A DNA stretch of 64,000 nt from Sepioteuthis lessoniana (Eukaryota; Mollusca; Cephalopoda; Myopsida; Loliginidae): NCBI GenBank assembly GCA_963585895.1, contig OY757916.1, positions 16,274,902-16,338,901 on the forward strand. The letters are read 5' to 3'. Both the position numbers and the translations under genes were made by a program. The notes under the pieces were generated by a model. It was not told the origin of the DNA. It did not search any database and saw only the letters and a list, made by a program, of their open reading frames with translations. This document shows, piece by piece, positions 1-10,850 of the stretch (its first letter is position 1; each line of letters begins with the position of its first letter).

Positions 1-677
1 TCGAGTGGGTGGCTACTGCAAGACTATGTTTGGTAACAGGACTCTGCACTGCATCGCACAAGCAAGGGGGCCTAGTTTTTACTGTCAAAAAATTTCTGCT
101 ATTATATCACCCCGAATATCTGGCTGCCTAACAATATACCAGCAAAACTCAATGCAACACCAAAGATGAACTGAAGGCAAGCATAATAGCAGTATTTACC
201 AATTTAAACAAGGAGATTTTCAGAAAGGCTTGCAGGAGATTCTGAAATCATCTGGAAGTCATGGTTGAAGCCAATGGTGATTTCTTTGAATCAATTTCAT
301 CTATAGTACTTCAAGAGATTTTCATGTAATTTTGGTGGATCAATCTAAAAGTCTGTTATAGAACCCAAGAACTTACCAAGTATAAGTACTCCACACTGCT
401 ATGAGATCCGGAACCATCAGATACAATTTTGTATTCTACCAAGAAACTCCTTTTTGAAGGTTTCTTACTCTTCTGCATAGGATACAATCATAATAGTCTT
501 TGGTATAAACTAAGTCTTATTTTTATTTTTGCATAATTTGATATCAGTTTACCCATCATGTCTTGTACATCCTATAAAACCAACCAACCAACCAACCAGC
601 TTGACAGTTTTACAAGATGCCTCTACCATATCAACACACAACTCTGCATACACCTTTTATATTCTGAGTTTGTGTTA
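1..677. other. Unassigned sequence with short AACC tract
   Basis: No gene or known repeat recognised. A short (AACC)n tract at about 580-598 follows the word ATAAAACC. That resembles the extreme 3' end of the SINE-B family seen elsewhere, but the hairpin before it is missing. Confidence 0.4.
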
Positions 678-938
678 TATATTGACCCTCGACCAAGCCA
701 TCAATCAAGAAATACACTTGTGTAAATAAGCGGAAGAACAGCGGAAGCAGGTGGGCGTTAGACAATAATATAACCAGGTGCCCAGACGGTTTGAGACAGT
801 TAGAGATACGATGCCAGTGAAGTGAGACCCAGCTGCAGATAGAGGGCTTTGGGCCCTCAGTGACCCACAGTTGAGCAACCCAAGCCAAGATGAAAAAGAA
901 ATGCTGCTATGGTCAAGAGGAGAAAGTGGGTCAATATA
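678..938 (+). mobile_element. Repeat E, possible short DNA transposon/MITE
   Basis: The segment starts TATATTGACCC and ends GGGTCAATATA, 11-bp perfect inverted ends 261 bp apart. Related sequence lies on the minus strand near 13580-13826 and 56619-56931. It shares the word for 'gaccctygaccaarcc', a stretch reading 'caagaggagaa', and similar GGGTCAAT/ATTGACCC edges. No transposase is visible and no target duplication is obvious. An alternative is an exon-derived or SINE-like repeat with chance inverted ends. Confidence 0.4.
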
Positions 939-1742
939 GCAGTCCGTCCTTGTCTCCACTCATTTCTCACACAACAAGCATCACCCTTTCGAGAATAAAG
1001 TGAGAGAGAGATTTATATTTATATAAAGAAGTGTATTCGTTCATTATTGAAGTTGTCATTACATTGATAGTTTTCCGCATATATTTGTATATGTATGCGT
1101 GTAGTTGTATTATGGATATACAACATTTGTAAATATTTTTACTGAAACGTTAATTTTAAAATGTGATTCACAAGTTAATTTTTCACATTTTTATTATAAT
1201 TGATTCACAATAAATCAATTGGACTTTGTGTAGGATTTGATTTTCAAATATGAAAATAATGCAAAAATCATTTTATAATTTTGGAATTTATTTTAGCAGC
1301 TCTCACATATTTTGACACACCATGAAATATTTTTTTTCAGGGCCATTATACATCACACATAAACAAAGCTGGAATTAAAATAGCAAATGGAACCTTTTGA
1401 CAGATTCAACCAAAAATCAATATATAAATTCTACATGTCAAAGACTTAAAAAATTTATTTACTATCAAATATGGGGAAAAATAAACAAGAAAAATGCTTA
1501 AAAAAATTATGCTTTTATCTCAATGAAATTTCTTAGTCTCTCTCTTCTGAATTTTTTCTCTCTCTCTCTCTCTCTCTCTTTTCCAATGCTATTTGACTTC
1601 CTAATCATTATTTCTAAAGATCTCTTTTTCTATACCTCTTACATATAATACATAGATAGGTAAGTATCTAGATTTGTACATGTATCTGTGTTTAATCTAT
1701 GTAACGTAATGGCCGAGGGATTTCGGTTCATGCCTTTGAGTT
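939..1742. other. AT-rich unassigned sequence with (TC)n
   Basis: AT-rich sequence without long open frames. A (TC)n microsatellite lies at about 1556-1580. Nothing else is recognised. Confidence 0.5.
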
Positions 1743-2037
1743 TACCATATTTACCAACCCCTCCGCTCGGGCAGGATATGACACAAGGTCAATTTTTAAG
1801 CGAAGTTTCACAGGTTTAAATTCAGAGTTTTCCTTCTCCTAGACTAGTTGCCTCACCAAGGCTGAAGAACCTAGTCTGCCCTACTATTTATCCATAGCTG
1901 GAGGGAGAATAATTGGATTCATACCTTTCCCAAGGGTATTAGTGCTATGTGAAATGCAATCAGTCTCGTCCAAGATTTGAACTCGTGTCGCCGTGTCCAT
2001 TTCCTACGACGATAACCATTACACCACGGGCACCTCC
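1743..2037 (-). mobile_element. SINE-C, near full length
   Basis: Read on the minus strand, it begins GGAGGTGCCCGTGG and has a pol III A-box-like TGGTGTAATGG and a B-box-like GAGTTCAAATC, i.e. a tRNA-derived head. A core with CCCTTGGGAAAGGTATGAA and AGCTATGG follows. The 3' part ends in CGGAGGGGTTGGTAAATATGG. About 295 bp, matching the other long copies (42495-42786, 21566-21861), so it is probably intact. It lies just upstream of the CpG-rich LTR-like block. Confidence 0.85.
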
Positions 2038-2107
2038 TTGGAGCTTACTTAGGCTGAGAACCTTTCGGTTCAGCTCATGGGTTAGTTAGGTGCAACATTG
2101 AGGCAGG

Positions 2108-2440
2108 TGTTAACACGGGCGGATGAAGGTGTCACTCAGAGACGTCACAATAGTCCGAGACAAAACGGGTGACGGAGTGCGAGTGACGTCACACACCAGA
2201 AGCGCGCAGAGGTTTGTGGAGATTTAAAAGAAAGTTAGAGAGTTGAAAACTAGACGCCGATCGAGGAGGATCGACTTTTGGAGCTCACAGATGTGAGGCG
2301 AACTTGCGCCCTATGGGGGCCGCTCGAGATGGGGGCCAAATGAATAAGACAGCATAGAAGATTGTGTCTCTCCTACTTATGTCGAAACTTTTAACTCAAA
2401 GTTAATAAAAAGGTTTTGTACCTGAACAAGAAGTCGTTAC
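2108..2440 (+). mobile_element. Candidate solo LTR / CpG-rich regulatory block
   Basis: This stretch is clearly more GC- and CpG-rich than its surroundings. It opens TGTTAACACGGG and ends near GAAGTCGTTAC. It has two TGACGTCA-like CRE motifs (about 2148 and 2183), a TTTAAAAG element near 2224, and an AATAAA signal near 2404 about 35 bp before the putative end. Promoter-like elements followed by a poly(A) signal in ~330 bp fit an LTR. I see no clear target duplication and no internal retroelement region beside it. A CpG-rich promoter or first exon is the main alternative. Confidence 0.4.
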
Positions 2441-2600
2441 GTGTTTTCGAATTTCAAGATTCCTATGTTCTTTATATATTCTATTGTTATATGTCTATTT
2501 CGCACATGGCGTTAATTGTGGCAATGTAACACATTGATCTATTCGAATGAATAACTTCATCTTTCTCGTGCTTACACCTTTCTTATCAGCAAGGCTTACA

Positions 2601-2823
2601 TGGTTTGATGTCTTTGTTCTATGACATATCAACCTTCATGGGTTATGCCAAAGCCATTCTCGTAGAAGGACAGTAGTTAAACTATAGTTTGAGGAGTCAG
2701 GAAACTCATACCTTTCTCTGAGGTATTAGTCCGAATGTGAATGTAATACTGCGACTGGAGTTTGAACCCACTTACTACGACATTATAGTCCAGTATGTTA
2801 GCCACTATATTAAGATGACTCTA
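2601..2823 (-). mobile_element. SINE-A, diverged
   Basis: Minus-strand SINE-A. The plus strand shows the hairpin tail first (CATATCAACC...GGGTTATGCC), then the core, then a degenerate tRNA head ending near 2823. Some decay: the tail has lost part of its stem and the A box is poorly preserved. Confidence 0.75.
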
Positions 2824-4416
2824 CGGTGAGGTTTAAAGTACACCAACTGCATTCACTACAGAGAAGTAAGACCCCCACGAACTGAAGAGGTGGCTATGGA
2901 ACATCTAGGGTATTAATAATACTTGAGATAATATTTTTAACATAATTTCCCACCTCTATTTTCAAAATATAAAGAAAAATTCTAGCATCACACTACTTTT
3001 TTCTCAATAAAATTTATCAAATTTCTGTACCTGTGCAGGTTTTCACAGCTGATACTTGACAGCTGACCATTCCACAAATATCAAATTAATATTTTCTATT
3101 TGTTTTTTTTTATTTTTCAAAATAAATGTCTCTGGCCCAGGTTAAGCACCTCAATTTCTGTAAGAATTTTTAATGTTAACTGCTCAATATCTTGGTTAGT
3201 GGAACAGGGACACACAAGTAGACACAAAACTTTGATTGGTTTCAAATCTTTTAGACCTGATATCGTATTAAAACAAAAATACAACTCACCCCAAATATTG
3301 GCTTGCCATTGTTTTTTTTTCTCTGTTAAGTTTCTGAGGCTGTGCAAGTATGAGAAAACAAATAAGGGACATAATATGTGGAGTAGATTCTTCATTTTAA
3401 TAGGAACCAGCTCTTTGAATGGTTCAGCCATTTTCCATCTATGTTATTTTTGGTCTCTTCATGTCCCCAGCTACAAAAGAGAGAACTGAAAAATCCAGCT
3501 TTGACCGTTATTGAATTGAGCAAGTCAGTGTACTATTGTGCTGAGCAGCAACAATAACTGACTCGCTAACTACAACGGTATTTGTGCATAAAGCAATCAG
3601 TATTTATGGTACTCCAAAATGTTCCATTCTTGTATCTAGGTGATCTCATTCCTTGAGCCCAGATTGGCTGCTGGTTTTAGTGTGTATATAGTGCTAGATA
3701 AATATCTACCATTCTACATTATGCTCCCAGGAAATATACTGAGTCTGCTGGTCCATTGGACAGGGATGCACTTTGGCTGGCCATGTTCACTGATATGCAG
3801 ATCTGGTTGAGTGTGTTTTGGCTTAGTGGCATTCAGTCGAGGTTGCCTGACACAGGTGCCAGGGAGGCTTAGCATTCATATCTTGTGGCTGAAACTGGCA
3901 CTCCTTGAGCCTCAAAAGGTAGAACCCCCAGACACTAACCCTCTAACACTCTTTTTGGGGGAATGCTGACAGGGCTTAAGGCATTTTTGCAACCACTAGG
4001 CATGTGCTGGCTACAGTCTTGTGCCTGGTGCCCACAATAAAAAAGGCCATGTGCAATACTCATGCATATGTGGGGCATCCAACAAATATCAGTGACTGTA
4101 CTGAGTTATAGCTTGTTCCCTTGTCTGCCCACAGTTGGAATCCCATTGCAATGATGAGTACCTTATTGCTTTTATTATATCATAAGCAGCATTGTCTGGC
4201 CAACACTTGCTGCCATTTATATGACTAATTGAGTAAGATAATTTTAGGAACTTTTGGTTGAGTGCTGTTTTCTGTCTAGAATGCTAAACCAAGCACATCC
4301 TGCTGACCAGATAAGGTTTTTGAACATTATCAATTGATTTCTTTTCAGGCAACTGGATATTTTTTTGTTTTTTTATAATTTATTTACCCTGCAACCATAC
4401 AATATCACAATATATA
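2824..4416. other. Unassigned sequence, one SINE-B scrap
   Basis: Positions 2830-2890 resemble the SINE-B head (ACACCAACTGCA, then AGAAGTAAGACCCCC). The rest is unassigned. The part at 3640-4080 is less AT-rich, with no low-complexity signature, and may be an old unrecognised repeat. Overlapping open frames exist on both strands at 3100-3490, but neither has a recognised domain. Confidence 0.4.
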
Positions 4417-4628
4417 AGGGTGAGTTGAAAAGTTCATAGGCTGAAAATTCCGTATGATAATGTCACATCTCCTGTTAATGACTGTTTTTACTAATGGGAT
4501 CCAAGCATTGCAACACAAATTGAAAAAGAGTGTAGAGCACAAAGGGGACTACGTTGAAAAAATAAACCTCATTTGTTCAAATTTTATGATAGTATTTTGT
4601 TCAGCCTATGAACTTTTCAGCCAACCCT
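4417..4628 (+). mobile_element. Mariner-derived MITE
   Basis: Near-matching inverted ends: the left reads AGGGTGAGTTGAAAAGTTC and the right, reverse-complemented, reads AGGGTTGGCTGAAAAGTTC. Both continue into CATAGGCTGAA, the typical mariner terminus. The interior (about 210 bp) keeps a remnant resembling the C-terminal end of mariner transposase: an open frame reads EHKGDYVEKI, cf. the family's C-terminal GDYxE motif. A TA dinucleotide precedes the left end. It is an internally deleted, non-autonomous copy. Confidence 0.75.
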
Positions 4629-4629
4629 C

Positions 4630-4675
<46 letters not shown>
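4630..4675. repeat. (TG)n(TA)n(CA)n microsatellite
   Basis: Compound tract immediately after the mariner MITE: TG repeats, then about 13 TA units, then CA repeats. It is self-complementary and can form a hairpin. Confidence 0.9.
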
Positions 4676-4678
4676 ACT

Positions 4679-4893
4679 CAGGGTCAGTCAAAGAGTTCTA
4701 AATCTCTTCCAGAAAGAAGAGCAAAGCTCAACATTTTGACAGTGAAAACATACTACTGCTTTTTATAAAACTAGACAAATCTGAATAAGTTTTTTTTTCT
4801 AGTTTTAAAAGAAGTGATAAAGTGTTGCCACAACAAAATGTTCAGCTCTGCTCTTCTTTCTGAGTAAGGCTTAGAACTTTTTGAACGATAATT
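4679..4893. mobile_element. Foldback MITE
   Basis: Two imperfect inverted arms of about 80 bp (about 4690-4772 and 4805-4888) flank a short loop. The left arm carries AAGAGTTCTAAA and AGAAAGAAGAGC. The right arm carries GCTCTTCTTTCT and TTAGAACTTTTT in the matching order. The outer edge CAGGGTCAGTCAAAGAGTTC resembles a mariner-type terminus. No coding capacity. Confidence 0.65.
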
Positions 4894-5480
4894 GTATACA
4901 TATGAGATTGAAAGTCATTCAATTTTTATGATTGCCACATATTTAGAAAATATAACGGGGTTTCTTTGAGATCTGCATTGTAAAATGGCCTGTAATGAAG
5001 ATATCAAAGCAACCTCAGTGATTTCTATGCCAAAAAATGAATCAACTTAGAATCATCCAAGGGCCAATTTCATTTTATCTGCCAAGTATGGTAAGCAATC
5101 AGAAGATTTGATTATATATATATATATATATATATTTAAAAAAATGGTGAAATTGAAAGTATCTGGAGCCTGAAGTATATCTTTAAATTAAAAAAAAAAA
5201 AAATCATAATTTGGCACTGTTCTTTGCTCGTACATTTACACACATTTTAGTGGCACAAATATGAAATTAAAGTTTTTGCTATCAAAAACCAATATAGCTC
5301 ATTAGGAAGTTTTATGAAGAATCTAAGAATGGCAAATCAGCCTCAGGAGAAAAATTTCATATATTTTTTTTAAAACTTTGCCTCAAAGAATAAAAGGTAA
5401 ATTGTATAGGCAATGACTGTATACACTAATTACATATATACTAGCATAATATCTGTCAAAAATAATAAGCTTATGCATAG
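4894..5480. other. AT-rich unassigned sequence
   Basis: Contains a (TA)n tract at about 5113-5136 and a poly(A) run near 5191-5203. No other feature seen. Confidence 0.5.
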
Positions 5481-5534
5481 TTGGTTGACTGGTGTGGTAG
5501 CATATCAACCCTTGTGGGTTATTTCATGCCAGAT

Positions 5535-5571
<37 letters not shown>
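5481..5571 (-). mobile_element. SINE-A/B 3' tail remnant plus (TA)n
   Basis: Only the 3' hairpin tail is present: GCATATCAACC, loop, GGGTTATTTCATGCC on the plus strand. It is followed directly by a (TA)n tract (about 5537-5571). The AT spacer of SINE-B normally occupies this place, so the microsatellite is probably an expansion of that spacer. Confidence 0.65.
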
Positions 5572-5573
<2 letters not shown>

Positions 5574-5914
5574 CACACACAAGTTGTAAGCAAATAATTT
5601 GTAGGTAAATTTTTTTCTTTGTCTTGTGCTCGAATAGTTCATTTAAAAAAAAGGTAAGTAGATAAATTTTGCTTTGTAAATGGTTTCGTTTCAGAGATGT
5701 ATCTTACATAATTTTGTACATATCTGCTGATTTTTAGTTTACAATTCTGTTGTCACTTTCAACATCCATACTTTCTACATGATAGGTTTTAGTTGATCCT
5801 TGGGAATTGTATTGTTTTTGATTGTTAGTATGGTCTTGTTTAATAATTTTTGAGGACGATTTTCTTCTTGATGTTGTGGGGTCTCTAGATTAAGATGATG
5901 AAAGGTTTGATATT

Positions 5915-5992
5915 TTCAATCAGTGGGTAGAGTGTTTGCTAATGGCCTCGGGAGACCGGGGTTCAATCCCAGGTCAAGTCATACCAAAGACT

Positions 5993-6029
<37 letters not shown>

Positions 6030-6160
6030 TACTTGATGCTGCCTTGCTCCACACTCAGCATTATAAGGTATAGATCAAGGGTAAAGTGGAGCAATCTAAG
6101 GAAAGGAGTAGTGCTCTCCACCACACCTTTGTGTGGTAGCAACTATGGTCAGCAACTTTC
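5915..6160 (+). mobile_element. SINE-D with internal poly(A) expansion
   Basis: tRNA-like head with AGTGGGTAGAGTG and B box GGTTCAATCCC, then the SINE-D body (CATACCAAAGACT, AATGGTACTTGATG, AAGGGTAAAGTGGAGCAAT). At about 5994-6026 the usual short A run inside the body has grown to over 30 A. The 3' end runs into a ~31-bp minisatellite. Confidence 0.85.
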
Positions 6161-6164
6161 TTTT

Positions 6165-6600
6165 GATCTTCTACCTTGGATCAGAATAGTATTTGCTCAG
6201 TTGGCCAGGGATCAGTATACTTTACTATACATTGTGCAAAGGTTCAAGTGTTGCAGTTTGGTTCCCTGGCTAAGATCAGTGTAGTATCTGCACACTGTAA
6301 CTAGAATCACTGTTGCTCCTTTGGGCTTCTATCTAAGATCAGTGTAGTATCTGCACACCCTAGCCAGGTTCAGTGAACTATCCTGTCCATACTGCAAAGG
6401 ATCAAAATGTTACTATCAGGCCCTCTGCCAAGGATCAGTGTAGTATCTGCACACTGTACCTTGAATCAATGTCATTCTTCGGTCCTTTCCTTAAAATCAG
6501 TGTTGCATTTCTATGTTCTAGTATCAAAACATTGCTCTGACTCTCCACTTAGGATCAATGTAGTATCTGCATGTCATAGCCGAATTAGTATGTCTTAGTT
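6165..6600. repeat. Degenerate ~31-bp minisatellite
   Basis: The word GATCAGTGTAGTATCTGCA recurs near 6274, 6337, 6433 and 6553 (as GATCAATG). Spacings are about 63, 96 and 120 bp, close to multiples of 31. Intervening units are more diverged (e.g. GAATCACTGTTGCTCC, AAATCAGTGTTGCATT). This indicates about 12-14 old units with higher-order structure. Confidence 0.7.
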
Positions 6601-6838
6601 AATTTAAATCAGCAGAATACGAGCACAGTGGGTATATCACTTGATTGTTTACTTCTAAATCATGCGTTTTATCGCCAATAGTATTTATCTGTTTGTGGTA
6701 ATATAACAAAAGTTACAGAGAGAAAAAACAAAGAAACATGCAGAAAAAGTAACACTATTATAAATCAAATATGATTTCTATTGATAGATTTCCTTGACGC
6801 ATGTAAAGATAAATGTCACTGACAAAATATCATATGTA

Positions 6839-6883
<45 letters not shown>

Positions 6884-7097
6884 GACTATCGATAAATAAA
6901 AAAAAACACCACAATTTTATCTGGGAGACAAGTTATTCGGAAAGGTTAAATTATAGTATCATAAATACTTTATTACAAGAACATGTTATTTCCAGTTCAT
7001 TGATCAATTTTTAATCAGTACTTACGTGCACACAGTGATTTTTTTACTGCATCGAGACTTCTTGTTCTACTAATTATTTTATACAGACATTCAACTC
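6601..7097. other. AT-rich unassigned sequence with (TA)n
   Basis: A long (TA)n tract at about 6847-6882. No other recognisable feature. Confidence 0.5.
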
Positions 7098-7404
7098 TCA
7101 GCTCAGTCAGCAGGGTTCAGAATATGCTCAGACAACCCCATCCTCTCCTAGAAAAAGTTGGGGGTATCTTAAGCATGACACTAAACTGCAACCAGTGATG
7201 AGGATCCAGTTCTGGAGATTTAGGGGATATGGAGTCACTTCTGTGTTACCATTACTCTCAGGTCCACTCTGACCTGGAGCGGTAGTACTTGTTAGAATCA
7301 CATCTATGGGTCAAATAGATAGGTTTGAAAATTATTAGAATTAGTTAAGAAAACTTGATACCATACAACTTTGTAAAATGTTGATATTAAGAATAATTAT
7401 TGTA

Positions 7405-7650
7405 TGGCCTATTGAGTAGAATTCGCCAATGGTCCGGAAGAATGGGGTTCAATCCCAGGTTGAGTCATACCAAAGACTCAAGAAATGGTACTTGATGCCG
7501 CCTTGCCAAGTACTCAGCATTATAAGATGAAGATCAAGGGTAAAGTGAAGCAATCCTGGGAATGGAGTAGGGCCCTCCCCTACACCTCCGTGTAGTAGCT
7601 ATTTAAAAAGGAGCCTTCGGGTCACCCTCGACTAAGGTTGCCAACTTATA
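7405..7650 (+). mobile_element. SINE-D inserted in SINE-B
   Basis: Head CCTATTGAGTAGAATTCGCC, B box GGTTCAATCCCAGG, and body with CATACCAAAGACTC and CTACACCTCCGTGTAGTAGC. It ends ACCCTCGACTAAGGTTGCCAAC. It sits within SINE-B subrepeats and is therefore younger than its host. Confidence 0.85.
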
Positions 7651-7721
7651 ATTGTTTACTAAGGATTATTATTGATTATTTGAAATCAAAATTATTTAGA
7701 ATATTTAAAACCATATAATAA

Positions 7722-8125
7722 TTATCATCATCATGTCATCAGCATGGTATCCCTGACCCTCTCTCGCCACCCCTTCCAATCGTTCATTGCTTCCGTCAGG
7801 TCTTTAGAGCTACATCCCGTATCGGAACAGAGCTTCTGTATGTAGGTTTGAGCTGGTCGCCCTGCCTTTCCTCATCCATGTGAAGGGGTCCACAGGAGTA
7901 CATCACTTATGAGCTCGTCCCTCCTTCTCCAGCAGTGTCCCACATGTCTGGTTTGTCTAATTTTGATAGTTTTCGTGATGAGTGGTAGGTGGCCGTACAG
8001 CTGCTACTTTGTGGGGTGTTGCCTCCAGGACTTGTTCAATATTGCTTGCAGCATTCTTGTGTTGTTGCCGTCAAGCTTTTTCTCCATACGTTTAGTTAGC
8101 ATCCATATAGCAGTATCAAAACCAT
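7722..8125 (-). mobile_element. RTE-type LINE, 3' fragment
   Basis: On the minus strand this matches the C-terminal coding end and 3' end of the RTE at 34125-35131. Shared features include a TGGATGCTAAC stretch, the GAACTGGCCTCC-type region and an ending in (GAT)n, seen on the plus strand as ATCATCATCATG at its left edge. Frames are broken. RTE elements end in short tandem repeats rather than poly(A), consistent with this edge. Confidence 0.75.
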
Positions 8126-8325
8126 ATAACAGTGTTCAAATTATTAGAATTAGATAGGAATACTTAAAATCATATAACAAAAAACTGATTATTAATTAAG
8201 AATAGTTACTTGAAACTATATATTTGCATATGTATTAGTAAGATTAGAGAGGAATTCTTAAAACCATAAAATTGTGTGAAAATTATTTTTAATCAATAAT
8301 TACTGGAAGCTCTAATTTTTTTATA

Positions 8326-9379
8326 AATGACTAGCTGCACCCGGCCACACATTGCTGTGGCTCAGTTTGTTTAAATGGGAAAAAAAAACAAAATGCATGT
8401 TTCTAATATGTTTAATTTTCCAATACTTGTGGATACACAATATTCTTGGTAGTTCCAGTTTCCGTGTAAAAGTTAAGAATAAGTTTTTAGAATAAAAAGA
8501 AATTTACTTACTAGTGAACCAACGAAATATGGCTTAAAGTTTATTAATGAAAGAAAACTTATTAAGAAATGTCTTTCATTGAAGTTTAAGACAAAAAAAA
8601 GTCATGTTGAAAAAAGAAAAGAAAATATTTAGTAAAATATTCGTTACTACTGAACCAACGAAATATGGTTTAAAGTTTAGTGTCTCTGTTTAATTCAACC
8701 AAAAAAGAAAGTGACAATGCAGAAAAATTAAATCACATGTAAAATTCTTTGAAACGGAAGTTATGTTTTCAGGTTCGGCTTTTGTCGGAGAAAAACGACT
8801 TATTAAAAATATTTTTTTTAATTATAGTAATATTTTTGGAAAATAAGTATATAAAAACACTCCTGAGTTTGAATAAAATACTCTCAAAAAATTTTCAACA
8901 AATTAGTGGTATAAAACTGGAGATTATCGGTTAGTAACAAACATTTACATTTTTATTTATATAGATTATTCTCATTCATTTAAAAAAAAAAAGAAAAAAT
9001 GACTTGAGCATTAAACAACCAAACAAGAGTTGATATGCTATAAAAAACACCCAATGTTTAGATTTTGACATTTTTAGGTATTATTTCAATCTGGCCCTCA
9101 AGGAAGGGAAGAAAATGAAAAATATTTGACAATACTACCCAAAACCGATCTCAGCATTTTAAGGGTAGTGACTTGTCCCTTGAAATAAAGCCCAGAAGTA
9201 CACAACAGTCAGTTGATAATTATGATGATTTAAAACAACATAAAATAGGACCTTACCATCAGCCCTAAAAAAAATATTTTGAAGAGCAAGAAGCATCAGA
9301 AGATACCCTGTGTAGAGCATTATATAAACTTAAAAAATATTCATTAAAAAAATTAGAAAACTTTTGTTATACCCTTACA
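8326..9379. other. AT-rich sequence with unknown repeat and tandem duplication
   Basis: Positions 8328-8370 read GACTAGCTGCACCCGGCC..TTGCTGTGGC, a motif seen in various invertebrate interspersed repeats. Family not identified. The word TGAACCAACGAAATATGG occurs at about 8514 and 8651, so a ~137-bp segment is probably duplicated in tandem. No credible coding exon. Confidence 0.4.
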
Positions 9380-9730
9380 GAGACTAAAGGCCAGTTGGCT
9401 GAAAACATCAACTACATCTGTCCTATGAATGACACTAAACAATCTGATTGTGAGGCTCCATCCTTGGAGATTTGGGGAATGTGGAGTACCCTTTCACTGC
9501 CATTGGTTTCAGGTCAATTCTGATCTGGAGATGTAGCACCTGATAGGGTCCTATCTACAAATGATTTAAACTGTGAGAAAATAAATGACTTGCATTAAAT
9601 TGAAGTTTTAGAAATAGAACTGTTTGACTATTTAACTGTACTTGCTAACAAATCATATATACTTAATATATGCACATGAACATGATTTGGCATTAAATAA
9701 CCAACAAAGGTTGATATGCCATAAAATCCA
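9380..9730 (+). mobile_element. SINE-B, short complete copy
   Basis: A compact copy with all modules in order: head (GGCCAGTTGGCTGAAAAC), core (CAATCTGATTGTGAGGCTCC, CACCTGATAGGGTCCTATC), one or two subrepeats, AT spacer, and hairpin tail GGCATTAAATAACC / GGTTGATATGCC ending CCAACC. At about 350 bp it gives the minimal architecture of the family. Confidence 0.8.
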
Positions 9731-10560
9731 ACCAACTATTTAACTGTGTATGAACAAATAACTGAGGTTGAATTGTTAGTGACATAGCAATACTTGGAAC
9801 CATTAAACTGTGTGTAAATGAATGAATTGTGTTGAATAGCAATACTTGTAACCACTTCACTGTGTGCAAACAAATGATTAGTATTGACTAGAATTATAAT
9901 TGAAACCATTTAACAGTGTAAAAACAATAGCATTACTAGTGTGGAAACAAATTACTTGTAGTTCATTTAAAAATTAAATCACCTACAAACTATTCACTTA
10001 CCATATTTACCAACCCCTCCGCTTGGGTAGGATATGACACAAGGTCAATTTTTAAGCGGAGTTTAACAGGTTTGAATTCAGAGTTTTCCTTCTCCTAGAC
10101 TAGTTGCCTTATCAAGGCTGAAAAATCCAGTCTGTCCTACTATTTACCCATAGCTGGAGGGAGAATAATTGGATTCATACCTTTCCCAAGGGTATTAGTG
10201 CTATGTGAAATGCAATTAGTCTCGTCCAAACTATTCCCTTACAAATCATATATGTATATCAATTTAAATGTGTGCAAACAAATGACTGATGTTAAATTGT
10301 TACTGTTACATAGCAATATACTTAAAACCATTTAACTTTGTGCTAACAAGTGATTAATACTTAATAGAATTACTAATATTAGATAGAAATACTTGAAACC
10401 ATTTAACTATATGCAAAAAGAGCTCAGACTCATTTAAAAATGCTATCAACAAAATGTGTTTCCAGATCATATATTTAATATATATATATGCATAAAGATA
10501 ATTCGGCATTAAATAACCTACAATGGTTGATATACCATAAAACCCAACTGAACCATCTTA
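9731..10560 (+). mobile_element. SINE-B 3' subrepeat block with second hairpin tail
   Basis: A further series of SINE-B subrepeats (ACCATTTAACTGTGTGC and related words) runs straight on from the preceding copy. It ends in an AT spacer and another hairpin tail at about 10512-10556. A SINE-C (10002-10227) splits it. No second core is present, so the preceding copy may be internally expanded rather than followed by an independent insertion. Confidence 0.65.
10002..10227 (-). mobile_element. SINE-C, 5' truncated, with target duplication
   Basis: Only the 3' three-quarters of SINE-C is present: it breaks off in the sequence corresponding to GAGACTAATTGC, without tRNA head. It is flanked by a 15-bp duplication with one mismatch: AAACTATTCACTTAC at 9987-10001 and AAACTATTCCCTTAC at 10228-10242. 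This is direct evidence of target-primed insertion with 5' truncation. Confidence 0.9.
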
Positions 10561-10609
10561 AAGATTAAAATAAGAGACTGTTCATTTGTTCCTTTTGTTT
10601 AGTGGTATA

Positions 10610-10850
10610 AGTAAAGTGAAGTTAGCGACCCAAAGGCTCCCTTTTCAATAGCTACTACACCAAGCTGTAAGGGAGCGTGCTACTTCTTCCCAGGATTGCT
10701 CCACTTTACCCTTGATACATACCTTATAATGCTGAGTGTTAAGCAAGAAGGTATCAAGTACCATCTTAAGTCTTTGGCATGACGTGACCTGGGACTGAAC
10801 CTTGGTCTCCCAGGCCATGGGCGAACACTTTACCCACTAGGGTAAACAAG
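10610..10850 (-). mobile_element. SINE-D
   Basis: Minus-strand copy: the plus strand starts with the end of the SINE (AGTTAGCGACC, GGCTCCCTTTTCAATAGC). It finishes with the complement of the tRNA head (GGTCTCCCAGGCCATGG..TTTACCCACTAGG). Nearly full length. Confidence 0.85.

Larger units (their letters stand above)
7098..8325 (+). mobile_element. Old SINE-B, split by two later insertions
   Basis: The head (CTCAGCTCAGTCAGCAGGG) and core (GACACTAAACTGCA, TCAGGTCCACTCTGACCTGGAG, CTATGGGTCAAATAG) lie at 7098-7330. Diverged subrepeats of the type TTGAAACCATATAACTGTG follow. A SINE-D (7405-7650) and an RTE 3' fragment (7722-8125) interrupt them, and they resume at about 8126-8325. No hairpin tail is seen at the 3' side, so the copy is 3' truncated or too decayed. 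Confidence 0.65.

Noticed and set aside
3100..3489. Overlapping 129- and 104-codon frames on opposite strands
   Set aside because: No recognised domain, no splice or promoter context and no repeat partner. Chance frames of this size are expected in 64 kb.
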